From Bacteroidaceae bacterium (GTDB lineage Bacteria > Bacteroidota > Bacteroidia > Bacteroidales > Bacteroidaceae), in assembly GCA_021443405.1 (NCBI GenBank), contig JABUUA010000055.1:15985-26471 (forward strand): DNA of 10,487 bases, given 5' to 3'. Position 1 is the first letter of the stretch; the number at the start of each line of letters is the position of its first letter. The notes under the pieces are model-generated. The model did no database searches, was not told where the DNA came from, and was given only the letters and a program-made list of their open reading frames with translations. This document shows positions 1 to 6,136 of the stretch, in pieces. The position numbers and the translations under genes were made by a program.

Positions 1-123
1 ACGGACAGACGTAATGTCTCAAGCAAAATGTGCCCCTGCCTTCTGCCTCTCCGTTGGCGGTAGTTTCGCAACAGCTCCCGCAATGTAGTTCAAAAGACGA
101 TAAATCCTATCGACAGCAATTGT

Positions 124-1194
124 ATGGAATCACGGAAGCACCAGCACAAAGCCTTGGATGAGGTTGGGAACATCATCGACATCGAAGATGCTCAGCATGG
201 TCGGAAATATTATTGCATCAATTGCGGAGAAGAGGTAATTCCCGTAAAGGGTAAGAAACGGGAATTTCATTTCCGACACAAACATGACAATCCCTCGTGC
301 TCTTACGAGTCGTATTTACATAAGCTAGCCAAGCTAAAAATTTATGAGTGGCTTTGCGACACGGACGAAATTGAACTATTATTTAGAAACAAGTGTCCAA
401 AAGCGTCGAATTGCTTTTTTTGGATAAGAAATTGTGAGTTGCATTATCGCTACAAATTGAAAGAACGAGTCAATATAAAAGGCATAGAGCAACCACACGA
501 TGGATTTGTCCCCGACATACTCCTTATGTCCAAAGGGCCTAATTATGAGCCGATATTCATAGAAATCTACGTAACTCACGAATGCTCACAAAAAAAGATT
601 GCATCGAATATCAAAATCATCGAGTTTAAAATTGAGGAAGAAAAAGATATAAAAACAATCACACAACGAAAATTTATTAACGAGAGCGAAAGCGTCGTTT
701 TTCACAATTTTAAACCAAAAAATATTTCATCGGCCAATCCACCAAATGTTCTATGTGGAGTGCTGACTATCGAAAAATCCGGCCAAATTCGTAAATCCAA
801 AGCAACGTGTATTGATATTTACAAGAACCCAGAAGGATTATGTCAAATACTTTTTCTTGTGAGTAAATATGAGTACAAAAACATTCTGCTATGGGGTTAT
901 ACAAAGGCTTTACAGCACGGCTTGAAAGTCAAGAATTGTTCCATTTGTAAATTTTGCCGCTGGAACGACTCTCACAATGCAGATATATGTATTTTATACA
1001 AAACTGCTGGGTTCCCTCCAAAATGTGTTGACAACGACGCCACTACTTGTCCCCGTTTTCAACAGGAACAACTCAACGAATTGAACCAGCGAATCCCCGA
1101 TACCGAGTACTACATTCTATGCGATTACACGGACGGGAAATTCAAAGTCTTTTATGGGTCAGAATATTGGGAAACGACCCACGACACCCTCTAA
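124..1194 (+). CDS. CoiA-like zinc-finger/nuclease-fold protein, A+T-rich
   Basis: Hypothetical protein of 356 aa resembling the competence protein CoiA group. The N-terminal part has a zinc-finger pattern (C31-x2-C34, then FHFRHKH at 48-54 and C59), like the 'YxCP.C ... HFaH' head of CoiA proteins. A central segment (about 120-165) fits a PD-(D/E)xK nuclease core: VPD with D131, then a hydrophobic strand containing E147 (FIEIYVTHE). The usual following Lys or Gln is Tyr149, so catalysis is uncertain. The C-terminal half has a Cys cluster (C272, C275, C278, C289, C301, C309) that could bind Zn or Fe-S. The ATG at 124 is the first in a long open frame; no strong Shine-Dalgarno sequence is seen. 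The gene is much richer in A+T than its neighbours (16 G+C of 60 in bases 601-660, against 38 of 60 in 8461-8520), suggesting horizontal acquisition. The family call is by motif only; a role in DNA uptake or in defence is inference. Confidence 0.6.
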   Translation: MESRKHQHKALDEVGNIIDIEDAQHGRKYYCINCGEEVIPVKGKKREFHFRHKHDNPSCSYESYLHKLAKLKIYEWLCDTDEIELLFRNKCPKASNCFFWIRNCELHYRYKLKERVNIKGIEQPHDGFVPDILLMSKGPNYEPIFIEIYVTHECSQKKIASNIKIIEFKIEEEKDIKTITQRKFINESESVVFHNFKPKNISSANPPNVLCGVLTIEKSGQIRKSKATCIDIYKNPEGLCQILFLVSKYEYKNILLWGYTKALQHGLKVKNCSICKFCRWNDSHNADICILYKTAGFPPKCVDNDATTCPRFQQEQLNELNQRIPDTEYYILCDYTDGKFKVFYGSEYWETTHDTL

Positions 1195-1349
1195 GCGATT
1201 CTTCTATGACAAAAAATCATTCGAGAATCCGTTTACATCCATCCACAAGCATGATGAACGCATAGCTCAATTCGCCCACTGCGAGACCGGCAGGCCATCT
1301 GCCGCGGGGTAAAGCAATGTCTCAATGTCTTAAAAATAGAAACGCACCC

Positions 1350-4316
1350 CTACTCTCCTTCCGCCGTCAGCACCACGGCTGTGCGGTGAGCGCCATCCAC
1401 CATGATGTTCAGCGGACGGGGGAATGACACGTGACGAACGTGCTTCGTCTCCTGCACGGCGGGCAGCGCGTCGAGCCACTCCTCGCGATAGAGACCATCG
1501 CCACGGAAGGCATTGATGGTGAGATAGCTGACGCCCAGCGACGTGAGATTCTGGAAGAAATGAGTTCCCTGACTCGGATCTACTTGGAAATTCTCGAGCC
1601 CCGCCTCCACAATCACCTTGGCGCCGCAGATGTGCGGCCACTTCACGGGGATGCCGAGCCATGGGTCGCTCGAACCCCATCGACCGGGGCCCACTAGCAG
1701 ATAGTTCCGCCCGGCGTCCATGAGAGTTCGGTTTACGCGCTGGATTTCGTCGGCAATCTCGGTGTTCCACGACGGCGTGTAACCCTCCGTCTTCACGTAA
1801 ACAACATCCTGCACGTCGTTGAGGATTCCGTGGCCGATGGCCAGCTGACTGCGAAGAAGACAATGGTCGTCGGGGATAGTGGTCAAATCGCAATCGATGG
1901 TCATGCGCTGGTCCACCATGGGCCGAATCTGAAGCAAGTAGAGCTCGCCCGTCTTGTCGGGGTGCAGATTAGCGGCTAACTCTATCTCCACGGGGCGCTG
2001 CATCTCTTCCTGCCCGTAGCGCAGAACACGCTGGAGCAGCGCCGGCAAGGGCCAAACATCGTGCTGCAAGACGCCGCAGAAGGAGATAATCTTGCGGTTG
2101 CGCCCCTCGTAATAACCATCGTAGATGCACTGGTCCACGGGGTCGAAGGTGGAAACGATGTACTGGAGCGAACCGTCCTTTTCCGCTTCGCGCACCGACA
2201 CTTTGCGGAGGTTGAAGCCGTCGTCGGTCTGGAAGTCGAGTTTCTGCTGCTCGAGGTCGATGGCCAGGAAGTGGGTCTGCGTCTCGCGCAGCGCAATCTC
2301 CATCTCGCTCGTCTGCAACACCTGCCGGGGGTGAGCCGGACACACGCGCAGACTCTGCCCGCCATCGACAATGTATTTGCCGAGGCCCAAGGCGAGATTC
2401 ACAATGCCCTCGTCGGCCTCCTCGTCGCCAATCGGATAATAATTGACACTGCGGGCCACGCCGCTGAGCGTCGGATAGAAACGCGAGTCGTATTTCTCGC
2501 CCACCACTTCTTGCAGGATGACGGCCATCTTCTCCTGGTCGATGACGTTGCTCGTGGCCGTCATGTAGTCCTTCGACGACTGATAGAAGACGCTGGCATA
2601 GACGGCCTTCACCGCATTGGCCAGCAGTTCGAGCCGCTCGTAGATGTCGGCCACGTAAGGAATCATGTAAGTGCTGTAGATGCCCGCAAACGGCTGGTAG
2701 TGACTGTCCTCGAGCAACGACGACGAGCGGATGGCGATGGGCGCCTTCACCACGTCGAGGAAGGCCATCAGGTCGCCCAGCAAGCGCCGCGGAAGATGAC
2801 CGCGCAGGAAGGCCTGCAGAATTTCTTCGTCGGGCACAGACGACAAGGCAATCTGGTAAAGTTCGTTCGTGTCCATAAACTCGTCGAACACGTCGGTGCA
2901 CAGCACCACGGTCTTGGGAATGGAAACGCGGGCCTGTTCAAACTCATTCAGGTCGGGATGACGCATAATGACGTGGTCGAGGAACGCAAGACCGCGACCC
3001 TTTCCGCCCAACGAGCCGTCGCCGATGCGGGCGAAGTTGCTGTACTGGTCGAAGCGGTCGCGCTGGAACACGGCCACCACGCCCTGGTTCTTCATGCGGC
3101 GGTAAGCGACGATGGCGTCGAAGATTATCTGGCGGTGAGCATCCACGTCCTGCAGACTGTCCCACGTAATGTGCCGCAGAAACTCGCTAATGGGAAACAA
3201 GGCCCGGCTGCACAGCCAGCGCGAGACGTTGTTGTGCGAGATATGGTAGAGCAGCGATTCGCGCGGAACGGTGAAGATGTGGTCCTGCAAGTCCTTGAGA
3301 TTCTTGATGCGGCACACCTCCTCCATCGTGTCGGGATTGCGGAAGATGAAGTCGCCGAAGCCGAAGTAGCGGCGCAGAATGTGACGGAGATCCACGTCAA
3401 TCTTCTTCGACCCCTTGTCGATGAAGCGCGCTCCGCATTCCCAAGCCAAGTTCTCCGCCTCGGCCTCGCTGCTTTCCATCACCAAAGGAACATAGGGGTC
3501 GGTGGCACGGATGGCCTTGAGCAACTCGTAACCCGCTGTTTCATCCACCTTTCCGTTGCGGGGGAACCGACAATCGGAAATCACGCCCAACGTGTTGTTC
3601 GAGAAACTACTATACAATTCCCAAGCTTCCTCGTAGTTACGTGCAAGAACAATCTTTGGACGTCCGCGCATGCGCAGCGTCTCCAGCTGCGAGTTCAGAG
3701 CCTCGGTGGCGAACTCAAGACTTTGCTGCAAGACGAATTTATAGAGGTGAGGCAGGAAGGAACTGTAGAAACGGATGTTGTCCTCCACCAGCATAATCAT
3801 CTGCACGCCAGCCGTCTCGATGTCGTGGTCGAGGTTCATCTTGTCCTCAATCAGTTTGATGATGGAAACCAGCAAATCAGTGTTGCCCAACCAGCAGAAC
3901 ACATACTCAAAGATGCTCATGTCCTCGTCCTGCATACGGCGACTTATGCCGTGGCTGAACGGCGTGAGCACCACGATGGGAATGGTCGGGTGAGCCTCCT
4001 TGATGGGTCGGGCAATGTCGAAGACATCGTTGTTGTCGGTGGCCGGCATGCAAATCACCAGGTCGGGCGTGAGCGACTTCATCTGCTCCTCGGCCTCGGT
4101 CTGGTTCGACACTTGGATGAATCGCGGCGGGAACCGGAGACCCAGCGCCGCATATTCCTGGAAAATCTTTTCGTCCACACGTCCGTCGTCTTCCAGCATG
4201 AACGCGTCGTAGCGGTTGGCCACAATCAGCACATTGAAGATGCGGCGGGTCATTAAATCAACGAAAGGGGTGTCTTTCAACGGGGGAACGCCCTTGATAT
4301 GATTGCTTGTCTGCAT
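1350..4316 (-). CDS. Receiver-domain / PEP synthase-like ATP-grasp protein
   Basis: 988-aa cytoplasmic protein. Residues 27-157 look like a degenerate receiver fold, with Met90 where the phospho-acceptor Asp would be. Residues 172-312 look like an intact receiver: acidic pair E178/D179, acceptor D248 (VISDCR), S282 and K301 (DKGS). Residues 433-800 match the PEP synthase/PPDK N-terminal ATP-grasp domain: GGKGRG at 437-442, IAIRSSSLLEDS at 527-538 with R530, QEVVGEKY at 602-609, and LLQIRPM at 794-800. A C-terminal domain has GPGRWGSSDPWLGIPV (876-891) and SQGTHFFQ (915-922). There is no swivelling phosphohistidine domain and no PEP-binding TIM barrel, so it is unlikely to make PEP alone. Such proteins are often labelled phosphoenolpyruvate synthase; the true substrate is unknown. 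The ATG at 4316 was chosen because the family tends to have residues before LMTRRIFNVL, but Met22 (4253) is an alternative, since the putative promoter leaves only a very short leader before 4316. Confidence 0.88.
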   Translation of the reverse strand: MQTSNHIKGVPPLKDTPFVDLMTRRIFNVLIVANRYDAFMLEDDGRVDEKIFQEYAALGLRFPPRFIQVSNQTEAEEQMKSLTPDLVICMPATDNNDVFDIARPIKEAHPTIPIVVLTPFSHGISRRMQDEDMSIFEYVFCWLGNTDLLVSIIKLIEDKMNLDHDIETAGVQMIMLVEDNIRFYSSFLPHLYKFVLQQSLEFATEALNSQLETLRMRGRPKIVLARNYEEAWELYSSFSNNTLGVISDCRFPRNGKVDETAGYELLKAIRATDPYVPLVMESSEAEAENLAWECGARFIDKGSKKIDVDLRHILRRYFGFGDFIFRNPDTMEEVCRIKNLKDLQDHIFTVPRESLLYHISHNNVSRWLCSRALFPISEFLRHITWDSLQDVDAHRQIIFDAIVAYRRMKNQGVVAVFQRDRFDQYSNFARIGDGSLGGKGRGLAFLDHVIMRHPDLNEFEQARVSIPKTVVLCTDVFDEFMDTNELYQIALSSVPDEEILQAFLRGHLPRRLLGDLMAFLDVVKAPIAIRSSSLLEDSHYQPFAGIYSTYMIPYVADIYERLELLANAVKAVYASVFYQSSKDYMTATSNVIDQEKMAVILQEVVGEKYDSRFYPTLSGVARSVNYYPIGDEEADEGIVNLALGLGKYIVDGGQSLRVCPAHPRQVLQTSEMEIALRETQTHFLAIDLEQQKLDFQTDDGFNLRKVSVREAEKDGSLQYIVSTFDPVDQCIYDGYYEGRNRKIISFCGVLQHDVWPLPALLQRVLRYGQEEMQRPVEIELAANLHPDKTGELYLLQIRPMVDQRMTIDCDLTTIPDDHCLLRSQLAIGHGILNDVQDVVYVKTEGYTPSWNTEIADEIQRVNRTLMDAGRNYLLVGPGRWGSSDPWLGIPVKWPHICGAKVIVEAGLENFQVDPSQGTHFFQNLTSLGVSYLTINAFRGDGLYREEWLDALPAVQETKHVRHVSFPRPLNIMVDGAHRTAVVLTAEGE

Positions 4317-4335
4317 GTAATCGATTTATTTCACA

Positions 4336-4366
4336 CAAAATTACAAAACATCGGAGACTTATGCAA
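4336..4366 (-). promoter_or_regulatory. Bacteroides-type promoter for the receiver/ATP-grasp gene
   Basis: On the minus strand, TAATTTTG (4343 down to 4336) matches the -7 consensus TAnnTTTG. A TTG (4366-4364) lies upstream with a 20-base spacer, matching three bases of the -33 TTTG box. Transcription would start near 4329, only about 12 bases before the ATG at 4316. This comes from consensus matching only. Confidence 0.55.
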
Positions 4367-4388
4367 CCGACTTGCAAGAAAAATGTAG

Positions 4389-4396
4389 TAACTTTG
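4389..4396 (+). promoter_or_regulatory. -7 element (TAnnTTTG) for the metal exporter operon
   Basis: TAACTTTG is an exact match to the Bacteroidetes -7 element, 27 bases before the chosen ATG at 4424, so transcription would start near 4403. No TTTG is found at the expected -33 distance, so the promoter may be weak or need an activator. It supports a start at 4424 rather than the upstream ATGs at 4307 and 4361, which lie before the promoter. Confidence 0.5.
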
Positions 4397-4423
4397 CTTA
4401 GCAGAAAGAAGAATAGAACCGTC

Positions 4424-5674
4424 ATGCTGAACGATATCTGGCAATTATTCAACGAGATGGCCCCGTACTTGCTGCTGGGCTTTCTGATGGCAGGACTCAT
4501 GCATGAGTTTGTGCCCGCCAAACTTTACAGCAACTATCTCAGCGGGCAGAACTTCCGTTCGGTGATGTATGCGGCCTTGTTCGGCATTCCGCTTCCGCTG
4601 TGCTCGTGTGGCGTGATTCCCACCGCCATGGGACTGCGGCGCGAGGGTGCTTCGCGCGGAGCCACTTGTTCGTTTCTCATTGCCACTCCGCAGACGGGCA
4701 TCGACAGCATAGCCGCCACCTACTCGCTCATGGGACTGCCCTTCGCGCTGCTCCGGCCTTTTGTCGCCTTCGTCACGGCGATTTTCGGCGGCGTTCTCAT
4801 CAATTCGTTCGACTGTGATAGTTCGGTTGATAGCTCAGCCACGCCAAATCATTCAAACGAGAATCATTCCCACAAATCTGTTTGGGAGCGCATTGTCTCG
4901 GCGCTCCGCTATGCTTTTCTGGAGATGGTGGAGGACATCGGCCGTTGGCTCATCGTCGGTCTGCTCATTGCCGGACTCATCACCGCCATCGTTCCCGACG
5001 AATGGTTTGCTGCTTTCCGTGACAATTCGCTGATGAGCATGCTGTTAGTTCTCAGCATCAGCATCCCCATGTATGTTTGTGCCACTGGGAGCATTCCTAT
5101 TGCCGTGGCCCTCATGATGAAGGGACTCACCCCCGGCGCCGCACTCGTATTGCTTATGGCCGGGCCCGCTTGCAACACAGCCTCCATACTTGTGGTTCAC
5201 AAGGTGCTGGGTCGTCGCACACTTTGTCTCTATCTCACCGCCATCGTCAGCGGAGCCATCGTGTCCGGTCTGTTCATCGACGCACTCTTGCCGCGCGAAT
5301 GGTTCACCACACAACTGCAGATGGTTGACGGCTGTTGTCACGGCGCCAGCTCGTCGTTCTTTAATAATTTCTGCTCTGCCCTGCTGACCTTGTTGCTCGT
5401 TCGCGCTTTCTGGCCCTTCGGGTCGAAACATCATCATTGCCACGACGAAGCGTGTCACTGCCACGAACATCACCACTCGGCCGTCTATTCCATCCAAGGA
5501 ATGAACTGCAGTCACTGCGCCGCCACGGTGGAACAAGCCATCGCCGCCCTCCCGGGCGTGGAGCGCGTCACGGTGTCGTTAGGCGGGAAATCGGCGGAAG
5601 TGGAGGGAGATGTCGAAGAATCGGCCGTTCGAAAAGCCGTGGAGAATGTTGGATTTAATGCACAGAAACTATGA
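4424..5674 (+). CDS. Cu/Zn-type efflux permease (ArsP/DUF318-like) with HMA domain
   Basis: 416-aa inner-membrane permease resembling the SO_0444-type Cu/Zn efflux transporters. About eight hydrophobic segments form two similar halves. The first carries the signature PLPLCSCGVIPTA (CSCG at 60-63) and ATPQTGIDS. The second carries MYVCATGSIPIA (216-227) and MAGPACNTAS (245-254). The cytosolic loop between them contains several His. After the last membrane segment (about 311-329) comes a metal-binding linker, HHHCHDEACHCHEHHH (336-351). A heavy-metal-associated domain with GMNCSHC (359-365) ends the protein. It probably exports Cu, Zn or a similar soft metal; the substrate is inferred from the family. 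The frame is open from an ATG at 4307, but the conserved sequence begins at MLNDIWQLFNEMAPYLLLGF and a -7 promoter element lies between, so 4424 is preferred. It overlaps the next gene by 4 bases. Confidence 0.88.
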   Translation: MLNDIWQLFNEMAPYLLLGFLMAGLMHEFVPAKLYSNYLSGQNFRSVMYAALFGIPLPLCSCGVIPTAMGLRREGASRGATCSFLIATPQTGIDSIAATYSLMGLPFALLRPFVAFVTAIFGGVLINSFDCDSSVDSSATPNHSNENHSHKSVWERIVSALRYAFLEMVEDIGRWLIVGLLIAGLITAIVPDEWFAAFRDNSLMSMLLVLSISIPMYVCATGSIPIAVALMMKGLTPGAALVLLMAGPACNTASILVVHKVLGRRTLCLYLTAIVSGAIVSGLFIDALLPREWFTTQLQMVDGCCHGASSSFFNNFCSALLTLLLVRAFWPFGSKHHHCHDEACHCHEHHHSAVYSIQGMNCSHCAATVEQAIAALPGVERVTVSLGGKSAEVEGDVEESAVRKAVENVGFNAQKL

Positions 5675-5895
5675 ACGAAGCCTTGTTACACGCCGCCATC
5701 GCTGCCATTGATGCAGAACTGGCCAAAGAACCGACCAATGCTTTACTATATAAGGAGCGCGGGCGCCTGCGCGCGATGATGGGTCAGAACGCCGAAGCCA
5801 TGAGCGACTTGCGCGAGGCACTACGCCTCGACCCTTCGCTCGCCGACGAAGTGAAGGACGGACTCTTCAGCGGAAATATCGGGAGTTGTCATTAA
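5671..5895 (+). CDS. Small TPR-motif protein
   Basis: 74-aa soluble protein. Residues 22-57 form one clear tetratricopeptide repeat: NALLYKERGRLRAMMGQ, then EAMSDLREALRLDP. A preceding helix (about 4-18) could be the last helix of another repeat. There is no signal peptide or metal motif. Its ATG overlaps the TGA of the permease gene (ATGA, 5671-5674), so translation is probably coupled and the two products are made together. A TPR this short usually acts as a protein-protein adaptor. A role as partner or stabiliser of the permease is inference from the coupling. No terminator is visible after it, so transcripts may continue into the pheA leader. Confidence 0.75.
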   Translation: MNEALLHAAIAAIDAELAKEPTNALLYKERGRLRAMMGQNAEAMSDLREALRLDPSLADEVKDGLFSGNIGSCH

Positions 5896-5910
5896 AAAAG
5901 TGACACAATA

Positions 5911-5942
5911 TTTGGGCTGTTTGCAGAATTTTATTACCTTTG
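5911..5942 (+). promoter_or_regulatory. Bacteroides-type promoter of the pheA-tyrA operon
   Basis: TTTG at 5911-5914, a 20-base spacer, and TACCTTTG at 5935-5942 match the Bacteroidetes housekeeping promoter (TTTG-N19-21-TAnnTTTG) exactly. Transcription would start near 5949, about 26 bases before the leader peptide ATG at 5975. Both boxes fall in the short gap after the TPR gene. Confidence 0.8.
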
Positions 5943-5974
5943 TCGCAGAAAACAAAACAAAAGTACGACTGATT

Positions 5975-6031
5975 ATGCAGAACGCTTACTTCTTTGCATC
6001 TTTTTATTACTTTTACTTTAACCACAAGTAG
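5975..6031 (+). CDS. Phe/Tyr-rich attenuator leader peptide
   Basis: 18-codon ORF encoding MQNAYFFASFYYFYFNHK and ending in TAG at 6029-6031. Nine of 18 residues are aromatic: Phe at 6, 7, 10, 13 and 15, and Tyr at 5, 11, 12 and 14. It begins about 26 bases after the predicted transcription start and sits directly upstream of an antiterminator/terminator pair and the pheA gene. The product itself is probably not functional; ribosome stalling at Phe or Tyr codons when the charged tRNAs are scarce would be the signal. No good Shine-Dalgarno sequence is seen, as is common in this phylum. The composition is so skewed, and the position so typical, that chance is unlikely, although translation has not been shown. 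Confidence 0.88.
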   Translation: MQNAYFFASFYYFYFNHK

Positions 6032-6096
6032 AAGCGGGAAGGTGCGCACAGTAAGTCATGAACATAAAGAAATGAACCATAACAGCATCCCGCTTC
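6031..6096 (+). promoter_or_regulatory. Antiterminator pairing of the pheA leader
   Basis: GAAGCGGGA at 6031-6039 is an exact 9-base complement of TCCCGCTTC at 6088-6096, the 5' arm of the terminator; it is also identical to the terminator's 3' arm. The two helices are mutually exclusive. The upstream segment starts at the last base of the leader stop codon, so a ribosome at the stop would cover it and let the terminator form. A ribosome stalled at earlier Phe/Tyr codons would leave it free to block termination. The pairing is visible in the sequence; the mechanism is inferred from known ribosome-mediated attenuators. Confidence 0.8.
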
Positions 6097-6119
6097 CCAC
6101 CGAAGCGGGATTTTTGTTG
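6087..6119 (+). terminator. Attenuator terminator before pheA
   Basis: A perfect 10-bp hairpin (6087-6096 ATCCCGCTTC with 6102-6111 GAAGCGGGAT, loop CCACC) is followed by TTTTG and more T-rich sequence. This is an intrinsic terminator placed inside the leader, 18-26 bases before the pheA ATG, so it must be regulated for the operon to be expressed. Confidence 0.88.
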
Positions 6120-6136
6120 ATAAAGAACTGAACGAT

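Noticed and set aside
22..129. A short open stretch on the minus strand ending in TGA at the left edge, with a protein-like composition, considered as a gene remnant.
   Set aside because: It has no start codon, is only 36 codons, and resembles nothing I can name.
1287..1306. A GC-rich inverted repeat (GGCAG-GCCAT-CTGCC) between the CoiA-like gene and the minus-strand gene, considered as a terminator.
   Set aside because: The stem is only 5-6 bp and no T-run follows on either strand. No convincing terminator is visible for either gene in 1195-1349.
13..1325. A 10-base direct repeat, AATGTCTCAA, at 13-22 and 1316-1325, flanking the A+T-rich CoiA-like gene, considered as a target-site duplication.
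   Set aside because: A 10-base match within 1.3 kb is expected by chance about as often as not, and no terminal inverted repeats or transposase or integrase gene accompany it.
2061..4256. A 731-codon open frame on the plus strand, antisense to the receiver/ATP-grasp gene.
   Set aside because: It mirrors the codon structure of a G+C-rich gene and its translation is rich in His, Val and Leu repeats with no recognisable domain. The minus-strand frame carries clear family motifs along its whole length.
4307..4423. An N-terminal extension of 39 codons on the metal permease.
   Set aside because: The extension is basic, not membrane-like, contains a promoter -7 element and overlaps the divergent gene start. 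The conserved sequence begins at 4424.
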